A model generated the notes under the pieces. That model was not told where the DNA came from. It did not search any database and worked only from the letters and a program-made list of their open reading frames with translations. A program made the translations under genes and the position numbers. From Xanthomonas chitinilytica (lineage in GTDB: Bacteria; Pseudomonadota; Gammaproteobacteria; Xanthomonadales; Xanthomonadaceae), in NCBI RefSeq assembly GCF_026107455.2, contig NZ_JAPCHY010000008.1, forward strand, positions 164,566 to 228,565: 64,000 nt of DNA, written 5' to 3'. Below are positions 18,389 to 27,287 of the stretch, piece after piece. Each line of letters begins with the position of its first letter. The first letter of the stretch is position 1.

Positions 18389-19363
18389 ATGAACCTCCAT
18401 TCCTCCCTGACCGAACTGCGCCAGCTGCTGGGCATCGAGCGCAATACCACGCGCCATGGCGAGAAGTGGATATCCGGGATCGGGGCATTGCTGGGCATCG
18501 TGTCTGTCTACGGGATCTCGTGTTGGGCGTTTCCGTTGCAGGCGGCCGGTGCGATGGGCAGCCTGTTGATGGTGACCTCGATGGGCGCGTCCGCGGTGCT
18601 GCTGTTCGCCGTGCCCCAGGGGGCGCTGTCGCAACCGTGGCCGGTGCTGGGTGGGCACCTGCTTTCCGCCTGTATCGGCGTGAGTTGCCAGAAGCTGTTT
18701 CCGGGCCAGGGCTGGACTGCGGCCGTCGCCGTGGGGCTGGCGGTGCTGGGCATGCACTATCTGCGCTGCATCCATCCTCCCGGCGGTGCCACCGCGCTGG
18801 CGGCGGTGATAGGTGGTCCCGAACTGCAGGCGTTGGGTTATCACTATCTGCTGGTTCCGGTGCTGATCAACGTGGTGGCCATCCTGTCCCTGGCAGTCGT
18901 GTTCAATGCGATGTTCCCCTGGCGCCGTTACCCGGCCCATCTGCACAGGCGTCGCGCGCCCAGCGAGGTGACGCGATCTTCGGAGCGCCAGTTCGAACTG
19001 ACACAGGAGGACTTCTCCGCCGCCATGGAGCAATTGAATTCCTACGTGGACATCACCGCGGAGAATCTCACCGAGCTGCTGGAACTGGCCAAGCAGCACG
19101 CGGAACGGAACATCACCCACCCTGGGGAAATCAGCGCCGGCCGTTGCTACAGCAACGGCAAGCTCGGCAAGCTTTGGAGCGTGCGCCGGGTAGTGATGCA
19201 GGACGAAGTACCTGCGAACGCGGACGTCGGCGGTGTCCACTATCGCGTGTTGGCCGGTGAAAATGCCGGACAGTCCGGTGCCTGCGCGCCGGTTGAATTC
19301 CGCCAGTGGGCGCGCTTCGAAGTCGTACCGCAGGGCAACGGACGCTGGATGAAGGCCTCCTGA
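18389..19363 (+). CDS. HPP-family integral membrane protein with C-terminal soluble domain
   Basis: 324 residues. The N-terminal part contains about four to five membrane helices and the name-giving motif in RCIHPPGGATALAAVIGG. HPP proteins are membrane proteins of poorly known function; a cyanobacterial member is linked to nitrite transport. After about residue 190 there is a charged soluble region (ERQFELTQEDFSAAMEQLNS). It is not a CBS pair, although CBS domains are common in the family. It stands alone on its strand. Confidence 0.85.
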   Translation: MNLHSSLTELRQLLGIERNTTRHGEKWISGIGALLGIVSVYGISCWAFPLQAAGAMGSLLMVTSMGASAVLLFAVPQGALSQPWPVLGGHLLSACIGVSCQKLFPGQGWTAAVAVGLAVLGMHYLRCIHPPGGATALAAVIGGPELQALGYHYLLVPVLINVVAILSLAVVFNAMFPWRRYPAHLHRRRAPSEVTRSSERQFELTQEDFSAAMEQLNSYVDITAENLTELLELAKQHAERNITHPGEISAGRCYSNGKLGKLWSVRRVVMQDEVPANADVGGVHYRVLAGENAGQSGACAPVEFRQWARFEVVPQGNGRWMKAS

Positions 19364-19757
19364 CGTCCGAAATCCGGAAGCGGGGCCGCGTGTGCGGCGT
19401 GCTTCAAATGCCCGCCCGTGGTCAATGCGCCGGGCGGTGTTCGGATGTCTACGCGGCGCGTATTCATGCTCTACATGGCGATCGTCCCGCTACCGGCGTT
19501 GGTCGTGGCGGGCCGCGCTGTTCACGCCGATGGCGGCCGTGTCGCCACGGGTGGCGGGAAACACGAAGCGAATGTTCCCGTGGGCGGAGCCGGGAGCTCG
19601 TCTCTGCTCCCTTTCCCACCGGCCTCAAAGGTGAGAATGCGCGCCAAACTTTGAACCGCTGCCGCTGAAACGGTACCGATTCGGTTCGCATGGATGAACA
19701 GCTCCGGTCCCATCCTCCGGGACATTTGCGCGTGAACTCGAAAGAGGCAATCGGCCC
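19364..19757. other. Intergenic, no feature recognised
   Basis: 394 bp between the convergent HPP gene and the next minus-strand gene. Short plus-strand frames here have no ribosome site or family resemblance. Confidence 0.5.
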
Positions 19758-20480
19758 TCAGCTCTCTTCTTCGAACTTCTCGCGGTCCACCACGGCGTAC
19801 ACCTCGGTGCCCGCCACAGCCAGCAGCTCGGCGCGGTGGCCGGCATCCCACAGGTCGAACAGGGACGGGCCCCAGCCGTTTCGGCTTGGCGTGGACGGAG
19901 CGTGGGTGGCGACAATGCCACCTGCGGCATGGAACCCGTGATCGTCGGTGAGTACCGCCCGCGCGCGGAGCTGGCCGAGTACTTCGAACATGTTGTGGTT
20001 GTAGGACCCATGGACGAACCCGTCGGCTATGCAGTCGCCGCCCACGATGACCCAGGCATCGGTACCAACGTGGCGGCAACGCAGGTCGCCGAGCACCGCG
20101 ATGCGGCCGGTATCGCGGAGCGCGCCGTTCACGGTCAGATTGCCGGTCACCAGCAACAGGGAGGGCTGCAGCACGTCTCCATCGATGGTCAGGTCGCCGT
20201 TGAACACGATCGCATCGGTACTTCCCTGGTGCAGGGTGGCGATGTTGTCCGCCGCCAGTCGTGCTTCGATGGTGGGCAGTCGCTCGCGCAGGACCTGGCC
20301 GAATGCGAACAGCGTGCTGCAGAAGCCGCCTTCCAGAAATGCGATGACTTCGTCGATGTGGGCGACGTTGCGTCCGAGCTCGACGAGATCGTCCAGTTGC
20401 GGATTGGGGCTGCAGGGGAAATCGGGAAGGCCGTTGGCCGTCCAGCCATCGCTCGGGATACGGGTGGGATCGATCTGCAT
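19758..20480 (-). CDS. Repetitive beta-helix hypothetical protein (bactofilin-like appearance)
   Basis: 240 residues from the ATG at 20480 (MQIDPTRIPSDG), which has AAGGAAG upstream; the longer frame to 20534 lacks a ribosome site. The middle has a strand-turn pattern of repeats (VFNGDLTIDGDVLQ, LLLVTGNLTVNGALRD, RIAVLGDLRCRHVGTDAWVIVGGDCIADG) typical of parallel beta-helix or polymer-forming bactofilin-type proteins. No signal peptide is present. Function unknown. Confidence 0.75.
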   Translation of the reverse strand: MQIDPTRIPSDGWTANGLPDFPCSPNPQLDDLVELGRNVAHIDEVIAFLEGGFCSTLFAFGQVLRERLPTIEARLAADNIATLHQGSTDAIVFNGDLTIDGDVLQPSLLLVTGNLTVNGALRDTGRIAVLGDLRCRHVGTDAWVIVGGDCIADGFVHGSYNHNMFEVLGQLRARAVLTDDHGFHAAGGIVATHAPSTPSRNGWGPSLFDLWDAGHRAELLAVAGTEVYAVVDREKFEEES

Positions 20481-20707
20481 GATGTGTCTTCCTTGAGTGG
20501 ATCCGGTTGTGTCGCGAACGGTGCGTGGGACCATGCTGCCGGCGAGGCGGAGGATGATACCGGTGTACGCGCTGTGGGGATGGAGCCTGGCTTCTGTTGG
20601 CTCCAGAAGCAGAGAGCCGGGAACAGAGAAGTGGAACCGGAGGTAAAGTGCATCCTTCGGGCTGGCCGCAAGCGGTCGGCAGCCTCGAGTTGGCGCAGGG
20701 GGGCGCT

Positions 20708-21073
20708 ATGAGGAGAGTTCTGGAAAGGTTGCGACACGCCGTAGCGGCGCTGTCCGCGGTCATGCTGCTGGGGTCCGTGGCGCATGCCCATCCCGGTGGT
20801 CTCAACAAGGAGGGCTGCCACAACGACCGCAGGAATGGTGGCTACCACTGCCACCGTGCGGGCGCGTCAGGAACGTCGCATCGGGAGCCGGCGCGGCAAT
20901 CCCTGGATGGCACGCCAGCCCGCGTGGCGCCGGCCGATCGAAGGGCGTTCCGGAACTGCGACGAGGCCCGTGCGGCCGGAGCGGCGCCCGTTCGCCGTGG
21001 TGATCCGGGCTACGGGCCGCACCTGGACCGGGACAACGACGGTATCGGCTGCGAACCCTATCGCGGGCGATGA
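20708..21073 (+). CDS. Secreted YHYH-domain plus excalibur calcium-binding protein
   Basis: 121 residues. A signal peptide ends near SVAHAH. Two small domains follow. HPGGLNKEGCHNDRRNGGYHCH is a YHYH-type motif with paired Cys and His, probably metal-binding. FRNCDEARAAG with HLDRDNDGIGCEPYRG is an excalibur domain, a DxDxDGxxC calcium-binding loop closed by a disulfide. These two domains are often fused to, or neighbour, secreted nucleases; here they stand without a nuclease. A long perfect hairpin follows the stop. Confidence 0.85.
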   Translation: MRRVLERLRHAVAALSAVMLLGSVAHAHPGGLNKEGCHNDRRNGGYHCHRAGASGTSHREPARQSLDGTPARVAPADRRAFRNCDEARAAGAAPVRRGDPGYGPHLDRDNDGIGCEPYRGR

Positions 21074-21081
21074 GCGGGTGC

Positions 21082-21120
21082 AGCGGTTCGCCCGCTGCCG
21101 CAGCGGGCGAACCGCTTCTG
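21082..21120. terminator. Bidirectional hairpin terminator between convergent genes
   Basis: A perfect 16-bp stem (AGCGGTTCGCCCGCTG and its complement) with a three-base loop, CCG. It lies between the convergent excalibur and exbD stops. The U-tract is weak (TTCTGT). Confidence 0.65.
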
Positions 21121-21125
21121 TCGGC

Positions 21126-21536
21126 CTACGGGCGGACGAAGGCGATGCGCTGCATGCCGGTGGCTTCGGCTGCGGCGAGGATCTTTGCCAATCCTTCGTA
21201 CTCGGCACCGGGGTCGGTTGCGATGCGCAGTTCGGGCAGGTTGCCGGCATGGGCCTGCGCCTGGGTTTGCAGGCGAGCCCGCAGTTCAGCCGCCGCGATC
21301 GGCATGCCGTCCCAGGTCATCTGGTTGGCCGCATCGAGACGCAGTTCGATCGGTGGCGGCGGATCGGGGCGATCGATGATCTTGTCTGTGGGCTGCGGCA
21401 GTTGCACGGTGATGGGCCGGGCCACGATGGGCGCGGTCACGATGAAGATGATCAACAACACCAGCATCACGTCCACCAAGGGCGTGACATTGATGTCCGC
21501 CAGCGGTCCGGAGTTTCCTGCAGTACTGAACGCCAT
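21126..21536 (-). CDS. exbD: ExbD/TolR-family biopolymer transport protein
   Basis: 136 residues. One N-terminal membrane helix preceded by the conserved segment DINVTPLVDVMLVLLIIFIV (Asp in the helix is the proton-carrying residue), then a periplasmic domain ending ATGMQRIAFVRP. ExbD works with ExbB to pass proton-motive force to TonB. There is no exbB or tonB beside it, so it is an orphan copy that must use an ExbB encoded elsewhere. CAGGGAG precedes the ATG. Confidence 0.93.
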   Translation of the reverse strand: MAFSTAGNSGPLADINVTPLVDVMLVLLIIFIVTAPIVARPITVQLPQPTDKIIDRPDPPPPIELRLDAANQMTWDGMPIAAAELRARLQTQAQAHAGNLPELRIATDPGAEYEGLAKILAAAEATGMQRIAFVRP

Positions 21537-21864
21537 GAGCTGCTCCCTGCAACGAGGCCGGTTGCCCCAGGGCCGAGATTACGCGTGCGCCTGGATTCCC
21601 TGAATCGACTGGCCGGGAGTGTTCAGTAGCCATTCCGCGAGTCGTGCATCCCGCGAGCGTCGGGGAGCCGGGGGCAGGAAAGCGACAAGGTGAGGCCGGA
21701 TTCCCGGCAGCGTTGGAGCGGCGGCCATGCTGATGAAAGCGGAAGACATGCGGGGCCTGGGTGCCGGCTTGCTGCATCGCTCCGCCTTGCTGCCGGCCTT
21801 GGCCCCCGGGGGTGCCGACGGTCGACATCCATGGAAAAACGAGGGTCCGGGAACCGGATGAACC
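21537..21864. other. Intergenic upstream region of exbD and padR
   Basis: 328 bp between divergent genes. No other feature is recognised apart from the padR promoter and operators at its right edge. Confidence 0.5.
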
Positions 21865-21914
21865 TACTGTGCTTGACACAGTATGGGTGGGGCGTTACTG
21901 TGCATGAAACAGTA
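21865..21914 (+). promoter_or_regulatory. padR promoter with two PadR operators
   Basis: Two inverted repeats of the form TACTGTG-N5-CACAGTA occur: 21865-21883 is perfect and 21896-21914 has one mismatch. They are 31 bp apart, about three helical turns. A sigma-70 promoter is embedded: TTGACA at 21873-21878, a 17-bp spacer, then TACTGT at 21896-21901, so the operators cover both hexamers. This is the expected arrangement for autorepression by the PadR protein encoded 12 bp downstream. Confidence 0.85.
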
Positions 21915-21925
21915 ATAGGTGGCGC

Positions 21926-22273
21926 ATGGTAGAGCGAGACAACACGGGCCTGACCGAGCTGCGACGCGGGGTACTGGTACTGGCGGTGCTGTCGCGGCTG
22001 CAGGTGCCGCAGTACGGCTATTCGCTGAAACAGGCGCTGGCCGATGGCGGCATGCCGGTCGAGGAGGGAACGCTGTATCCGCTGCTGCGGCGGCTGGAAG
22101 GGCAGGGCCTGCTGACGAGCGAGTGGAACACCGAATACGCGCCGCCGCGCCGCTACTACCAGCTGAGCGCGGAGGGGGCGCGGGTGTTCGCGATGCTGGT
22201 CGCGGCCTGGCGCGATCAGGTCAGGGTGATGGGCGGTTTTCTTGAGAGGGAGTCGGCTGATGAACACGAATGA
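21926..22273 (+). CDS. PadR-family transcriptional regulator
   Basis: 115 residues. Winged HTH with the PadR signature: LRRGVLVLAVLSRL, YGYSLKQAL, VEEGTLYPLLRRLEGQGLLTSEW and PPRRYYQLSAEG. It is a small PadR (subfamily 2 size) with one C-terminal dimerisation helix. It overlaps the next gene by 14 bp, a common PadR plus HAAS-protein pair. It is likely an autorepressor through the twin TACTGTG repeats upstream. The inducer is unknown. Confidence 0.95.
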   Translation: MVERDNTGLTELRRGVLVLAVLSRLQVPQYGYSLKQALADGGMPVEEGTLYPLLRRLEGQGLLTSEWNTEYAPPRRYYQLSAEGARVFAMLVAAWRDQVRVMGGFLERESADEHE

Positions 22274-23189
22274 GATCATCGAATCCTATGTGCGCGACGT
22301 GGCGACCTGCCTGCCGCGTGCGAAACGCAACGACGTGGCGTTCGAACTGCGTGCGCTGCTGGACGAAGAACTGGCCGCCCGTGCGCGGGACGCCGGCCGC
22401 GCGCCGGACAGGACGATGGCGATGGCGCTCCTGAAGGAGTTCGGTCGCCCGGCGGAAGCCGCGCAGCGCTATCACGCGCGGCCGGCGCTGATCGATGCCG
22501 CGGATACGCATCATTTCCTGATATGGGCGCTGGGAGGTGCGGTGGTGCTGGTCTTGCACGCGCTGCTGGGCCGGAGTGGTTTCGACGTGGAGGCGGCGTT
22601 CCTGCAATGGCTGGGCATCCTGCTGGTGTTCTTCGCGCTGGCCGGCTGGCTGCGTCGTCATCGTCCCGGCGGGTTCTGGTGGCAGCCGAAGCGCGGGCCG
22701 AACTGGATGCCGCGCGGTGTCTCGGCCTTGTCCATGCTGGGAATCCTGGTGTTTCCCGTCGCCGTGTACGCGGCACCGGTGGCGTTCGCGAGGTTGCTGC
22801 TGCCCGATGTGGTTCCGGTGGATGGACTGGCATTGACCGCGCAGTTCGCCGGCAGCTGGCAGCGCGGACTCACGCTGGCCTTCCTGGTCGCGATGGTGCT
22901 CCAGCATGGCGTCGCGTTGCTGCTCGGTGCCCGGCCGCCATGGCTGCGCCGGGTCGAGGTGGGCTTGAACCTGGGCCTTGGCGCGTTGCTCGTCGCCCAT
23001 GCCTCGCCGATGACCGCGTCCGATGGCGGGCAGTTCAACGTATTCCGCCTGGCTGAAGCCAATGCCATTGCCTCGCCCATCTTCCTGGTGATCGGCGGAA
23101 TGATGGTGCTGTTCGGGCTCTACTACGCCTACAGGGAGTGGACGTGCATCCGTCCTGCGCCGGCGCCGATCAAGGGCGCGGCGAGCTAG
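22260..23189 (+). CDS. HAAS-domain integral membrane protein, PadR partner
   Basis: 309 residues from the ATG at 22260, inside the padR 3' end with GAGAGGGAG upstream. Residues 1-80 resemble the HAAS helical domain (IIESYVRDVATCLPRAKRNDVAFELRALLDEEL, ending EFGRPAEAAQRYH). About six membrane helices follow. Such proteins are regularly encoded in the same operon as PadR regulators; a sensor or stress role is inferred, not shown. Confidence 0.85.
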   Translation: MNTNEIIESYVRDVATCLPRAKRNDVAFELRALLDEELAARARDAGRAPDRTMAMALLKEFGRPAEAAQRYHARPALIDAADTHHFLIWALGGAVVLVLHALLGRSGFDVEAAFLQWLGILLVFFALAGWLRRHRPGGFWWQPKRGPNWMPRGVSALSMLGILVFPVAVYAAPVAFARLLLPDVVPVDGLALTAQFAGSWQRGLTLAFLVAMVLQHGVALLLGARPPWLRRVEVGLNLGLGALLVAHASPMTASDGGQFNVFRLAEANAIASPIFLVIGGMMVLFGLYYAYREWTCIRPAPAPIKGAAS

Positions 23190-23442
23190 CGTGCCTTGGC
23201 ACACGGGCCAGGCTCGAAGCCGACCCGTGGAGGAACATCCAACCGGGGCGCCCCTGTTCTACCGGCTTTCCGGGGCGCGACCGCCTGCTTCTACTGGGCT
23301 TCGATGGCCGTGCCGGCATGGCCGAATGCAGGTAGAAGGTGCATCCATGGGCTATTGCATTGCGCATCCGCGATCGGGTCGCGTTCGATCCCAATCGCGT
23401 TCGTGGTCGCGCAACGGCCGCCTGCCATTCCAGGAGCCTGCC

Positions 23443-24264
23443 ATGAACGACGTTCTCACCGAAGCCGCGCTTTACCTGCATCGGCTGGGCTACGACCGGC
23501 CGCCGCCGCCCACGCTGGCCACCCTGCGCGAGTTGCAGCAGCGTCACACCGCCACGTTTCCGTTCGAAACGATTTCCTCCCTGCTGCGCCTGCCCGTGCC
23601 GATCGACCTGCCGACCGTGCAGCACAAGCTGCTGCACGCCGGACGCGGAGGGTATTGCTACGAACTCAACCGCATCTTCCTGGCGTTGCTGCAGGAGCTG
23701 GGCTTTGATGCGCGCGGGTTGACCGCGCGCGTGGTGATGGGCGGGCCGGAAGACGCGCTTACCGCACGCACCCATCTGCTGGTGCTGGTGGTCCTCGACG
23801 GCGAACGCCATGTCGCCGATGTCGGCTTCGGTGGCATGGTGCCGACCGCGCCGCTGCGACTGGACACCGAGGATCCGCAGGCTACCCCGCACGAGCCGTA
23901 TCGCATCACGCGGCACGATGGCCGGTACACCCTGCGCGCCCTTGTCGGCGGCGAATGGCGGGCGATGTACGTATTCGACCTGCAACCGCAGGCCGAGATC
24001 GACTACATCGTCGGCAACTGGTACGTCGGCACGCACCCGGACTCGTCGTTCCTGGGGCAGTTGCGTGTGGCTCGCACCGGGCCTGGCTGGCGCAGGACCC
24101 TCAACAACGGCAGCTTCGCCATCCATCGCATCGGCCAGGCCAGCGAACGCTTCGACCTGCCCGATGCCGACGCGGTGATCGCGGTGCTGCGGGATGAATT
24201 CGGCATACGCGTACCGGCCCATCCCGACCTGCAGGTCGCCATCGACGCACGCCTGGTGGGGTGA
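23443..24264 (+). CDS. nat: Arylamine N-acetyltransferase
   Basis: 273 residues. Transfers acetyl from acetyl-CoA to arylamines and hydrazines by a ping-pong mechanism. The Cys-His-Asp triad is visible: GGYCYELN, TARTHLLVLV and HVADVGFGG. The N-terminal PFETISSLL fits the family. The ATG at 23443 follows CAGGAG; the longer frame upstream is not conserved in type. It is a single gene with no obvious operon partner. Confidence 0.95.
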   Translation: MNDVLTEAALYLHRLGYDRPPPPTLATLRELQQRHTATFPFETISSLLRLPVPIDLPTVQHKLLHAGRGGYCYELNRIFLALLQELGFDARGLTARVVMGGPEDALTARTHLLVLVVLDGERHVADVGFGGMVPTAPLRLDTEDPQATPHEPYRITRHDGRYTLRALVGGEWRAMYVFDLQPQAEIDYIVGNWYVGTHPDSSFLGQLRVARTGPGWRRTLNNGSFAIHRIGQASERFDLPDADAVIAVLRDEFGIRVPAHPDLQVAIDARLVG

Positions 24265-24599
24265 CGCCGTGTGCTCTTGCGGGCAGCGTTTCGTCGGTGG
24301 GGACCGAAGCTGCATGCGCATGCGCATCCGCATCCGCATCCGCAGCGACGCCGGCGGAAGATCGCGGGATGCCGCGCCGGTCGAGTCGCGGTAGTCTGGT
24401 CGATGCGGGAGGGCTTGCGTGCCGGTATGCGGTTGTCCCGTGGCCGCGCGCCGTGCCGGAATGCCGGGTAGCGCTGGCGGCTCCCGCTGGAAAGTGAATC
24501 CGACCCGGCTACCGCGGCGGCCTTCGCTTGATCTGGATCAATGAGCACCCCGGGGCCGGGGAAGACACTGCCTGTGGATACCAGACGGAGAGAGTGGAC
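24265..24599. other. Intergenic with a hexamer microsatellite
   Basis: 335 bp between nat and uspA. Apart from the GCATSC hexamer repeat at 24312-24341 no feature is recognised. Confidence 0.5.
24312..24341 (+). repeat. Tandem hexamer repeat
   Basis: Five direct hexamers: two GCATGC followed by three GCATCC. The array is short and perfect within each type. It may vary in copy number by slippage; no gene is affected by it. Confidence 0.8.
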
Positions 24600-25049
24600 A
24601 TGTACACGCATCTTCTTGTTCCAACCGATGGCTCGCCCTTGTCCGATTACGCTGTCGACCAGGCATTGGCGCTGGCCAAGGCCTTGAACGCCAGGGTCAC
24701 CCTGTTCACGGCCATCGAGCCGTTCCAGGTCTTCGCGTTGCTGCCCGAGCAGGTCGCCGAAACCCGCGACGCCTATGACGGCCACGCCAGGGTCGCGGCG
24801 GACACGCGTCTCGAGCAGGCCGCGGGCAAGGCCGCCGCCGCCGGTGTCGAGCATGCGACGGTGGTCGTGACCAGCGAGGACCCGCACGAGGCGATCATCG
24901 CGACGGCGAAGGAAAAGGGCTGCGACCTGATCGCGATGGCCTCGCATGGCCGGCGCGGGGTCAAGGCGCTGGTGCTGGGCAGCGTGACGGCCAAGGTGCT
25001 CACGCACTCGGATGTGCCGGTGCTGGTCTACCGGCAAAGCGCCGGCTGA
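24600..25049 (+). CDS. Universal stress protein, ATP-binding UspA type
   Basis: 149 residues from the ATG at 24600, preceded by CGGAGAGAG. One Usp domain: MYTHLLVPTDGSPLSDYAV at the start, and an ATP-binding loop MASHGRRGVKALVLGSVTAKVL (Gly-2x-Gly-9x-Gly-Ser), then VPVLVYR at the end. It is cytoplasmic. An inverted repeat follows about 30 bp after the stop. Confidence 0.95.
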   Translation: MYTHLLVPTDGSPLSDYAVDQALALAKALNARVTLFTAIEPFQVFALLPEQVAETRDAYDGHARVAADTRLEQAAGKAAAAGVEHATVVVTSEDPHEAIIATAKEKGCDLIAMASHGRRGVKALVLGSVTAKVLTHSDVPVLVYRQSAG

Positions 25050-25671
25050 TCGTCTGCCACCGCAACGGCCGTCCCTCTGGCCACAACCACGTCGATGGCG
25101 TGGTTGTGGCGGGAAGCTGGAGGGGCTGCAAGGAAGGAGCAGGCCGTCTGCCCGCCTGCGGCGGTGCCTGTCCGATTGCCCGATGCAACGACGGGCAGGC
25201 GCTGCTGCAGGGGCTGGTCGTGGCCGCCGATGCCGGTGGCCCGGTCCGTTGCCTGCGAATGCCGCGATCCTGCTTCGGTCATGGCAGGTAGGCATTCGCG
25301 CCGGAGTGCCGGTTGCCGCCTGGACTCCGCGAATCGGAGCGACCCTTTCAGGCCGGGATTTCGTTGGAACGGCCGCTGACGGTTCCGCGCCGCATGTCGT
25401 CTGCCGGACCCCGGTCGCGACAACGCACGGCAACGGCGGACACGACGGCCGGGGAGGCGCTGTGCAGAGGGTGATGGCCCGACGGCCCGTTCCGGCGCTG
25501 CGGGGAAGCCGGCCAACGCATCGCCTGCTAACATGGCCGCGCCTGCCAGCCTGCCCACGATGCATCGATGTGTGGCCGGCCGATGGATGCGACGCCTGTC
25601 GAAACGGCGCCGCATCGCACCGGCCGCGCGAGCAAAGGACCTCCCTCTTTGCCACATCAAAGGACGCTCGC
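25050..25671. other. Intergenic region, one hairpin only
   Basis: 622 bp. Holds the hairpin at 25081-25109 and nothing else I can support. Large frames on either strand here look like GC-rich shadows. Confidence 0.45.
25081..25109 (+). terminator. Hairpin after uspA, terminator-like
   Basis: Perfect 11-bp arms CCACAACCACG and CGTGGTTGTGG around loop TCGATGG. No U-tract, so it may be an mRNA 3'-stabilising hairpin rather than an intrinsic terminator. Confidence 0.5.
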
Positions 25672-26838
25672 ATGTCATCGCCTTCCGTATTCCGATCCGC
25701 CGCCCTCTCCCTGGCTGCATCGCTGATCCTCGCCCTGCCTGCCGCCTCGGCGGCGACAGCGCCAGACGGCCAGTCCGCCACCGCCGCGGACGCCGGCACC
25801 TCGGCCGTCCAGCGCAAGGCCGTCGCCAAGGGCCTGTACGAACTGGCCTACAGCCCCCGGCAGAACGCCGTGTTCGTGGCATCTTCCGGCGGCTTCGGCG
25901 ACGCCGCCGGCCCGGCGCAGGTGCTGCGCCTGGACCCCGACACGCTGGCCGTGCAGGCGGGCATCGCGCTGGAGCGCAAGGCATTCGGCCTGGTCCTCGA
26001 CGACGCCGGCGACCGGCTCTACGTCGGCAACACCGTCGATACCTCGGTGACGGTCGTGGATACCGCGCGCAACGCGGTCGTGGGCACGGTGCAGTTGATG
26101 GAGAAGGTGGTGGACAAGGACGGCAAGGCCTCCTACAGCCACGACCTGCGCGAGCTGGTGGTCGATGCCCCCAACCATCGCCTCTACGTCACCGGCCATT
26201 CGGGCGAGGGCAGCGTGCTGTTCGTGGTCGACACGCAGTCGCTCGAACTCGTCGACACGATTCCCGGCCTGGGCAAGGCCAAGGCGCCGGGCCTGACGCT
26301 GGATGCGGCATCCGGGCGGGTGTTCACCTCCAACCTGCTGGGTGAGGTGGTGGTGGTTGGCACCGACAGCCACAAGGTCGAGCAGCGTTTCAAGGTCGGT
26401 GCCGAGCAGCCGATGAACCTGGCGCTGGATCCGTCGGGCAAGCGCCTGTTCGTCACCGACCAGGGCCTGGAGATGATCCGCAAGTACCAGGCCAGCAGCA
26501 TCCCCGGCTTCGCTTCCCGGCATCCGGGCAAGCGCGTGCTGGTGCTCGACCCGGCCACCGGCAGGGAACTGGCCAGCATCCCGACCGGCGCCGGCCCGCT
26601 GGGGCTGCTGCTGGATGCTCCACGCAAGCGCCTGTACGTGACCAACCGCGAGGCCGGCACGGTGACCGCCTACGACAGCGAGAGCTACCGGCAGGTCGCC
26701 TCCTACGCGGTGCCGACCCATCCCAACAGCCTGGCGCTGGATGCCCGGCGCAACGTGCTGTACGTGACCATCAAGAACGGCGAGGGCGACGCCAAGGACA
26801 GCGACGAAGGCGTGGCCAGGATTGCATTGGAAGGATGA
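25672..26838 (+). CDS. Periplasmic YncE-like beta-propeller (YVTN-type repeats)
   Basis: 388 residues from the ATG at 25672, which starts a signal peptide (SLAASLILALPAASA). At least six blades of the form RLYVGNTVDTSVTVVDTA, RLYVTGHSGEGSVLFVVD, RLFVTDQGLEMIRKYQ, RLYVTNREAGTVTAYD and VLYVTIKNGEGDAKD match the surface-layer/YncE seven-bladed propeller. YncE itself is an iron-regulated E. coli periplasmic protein of unclear role. No iron box was identified here. A perfect hairpin follows the gene. Confidence 0.88.
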   Translation: MSSPSVFRSAALSLAASLILALPAASAATAPDGQSATAADAGTSAVQRKAVAKGLYELAYSPRQNAVFVASSGGFGDAAGPAQVLRLDPDTLAVQAGIALERKAFGLVLDDAGDRLYVGNTVDTSVTVVDTARNAVVGTVQLMEKVVDKDGKASYSHDLRELVVDAPNHRLYVTGHSGEGSVLFVVDTQSLELVDTIPGLGKAKAPGLTLDAASGRVFTSNLLGEVVVVGTDSHKVEQRFKVGAEQPMNLALDPSGKRLFVTDQGLEMIRKYQASSIPGFASRHPGKRVLVLDPATGRELASIPTGAGPLGLLLDAPRKRLYVTNREAGTVTAYDSESYRQVASYAVPTHPNSLALDARRNVLYVTIKNGEGDAKDSDEGVARIALEG

Positions 26839-26851
26839 CCGGATGACGCCG

Positions 26852-26875
26852 CCCGGCCACGGCGACGTGGCCGGG
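26852..26875 (+). terminator. Hairpin terminator after the beta-propeller gene
   Basis: Perfect 10-bp arms CCCGGCCACG and CGTGGCCGGG with loop GCGA, 13 bp after the stop. No clear U-tract. Confidence 0.5.
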
Positions 26876-26966
26876 AGCGGTTGTGACCTGCCGGCAGGTT
26901 TCGACGCGGGGCACACGCCGTTGCAAGGATGCTGCCGCCGTCGGCCTGCCCCCCGGAGCGCCCACG

Positions 26967-27287
26967 TTGAAATCCCCGCCGTTGCGAACGCCCGATGGCC
27001 GTTACCTGATCGTGCGGGGACGGCTGTGGCGTGCGGCCAATCCGCACCTGCCGGAAGCGCAGCGCGAGACATGGGTGAAGCGGCTCATGGCGGCGCGCAG
27101 GGAAATGGGAGCCGCCCGCAAGGCCGGCGACAGGGACCGCCTGGCGCAGGCCGGCGCCGCGGTGGAGGCGGCCAAAATCGCGCTGGGCGAACGCGGGCCG
27201 GTGTGGTGGAGCGATGGCGCGCCGGACTACAACCGCCATCTGGCGAAGAACACGCCTTATGCGGCGTGGTATTCATCGCGGGAGTGA
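26967..27287 (+). CDS. Small conserved hypothetical protein
   Basis: 106 residues from a TTG at 26967 with GGAG upstream; an ATG at 26883 would add 28 arginine-rich residues of doubtful reality. Charged helical middle (MAARREMGAARKAGDRDRLAQ) and a conserved-looking end, GPVWWSDGAPDYNRHL with NTPYAAWY. I recall proteobacterial proteins of this pattern annotated only as hypothetical. Function unknown. Confidence 0.7.
   Translation: MKSPPLRTPDGRYLIVRGRLWRAANPHLPEAQRETWVKRLMAARREMGAARKAGDRDRLAQAGAAVEAAKIALGERGPVWWSDGAPDYNRHLAKNTPYAAWYSSRE

Noticed and set aside
24312..24341. CRISPR-like repeats
   Set aside because: Contiguous hexamers without spacers. No CRISPR array elsewhere in the window.
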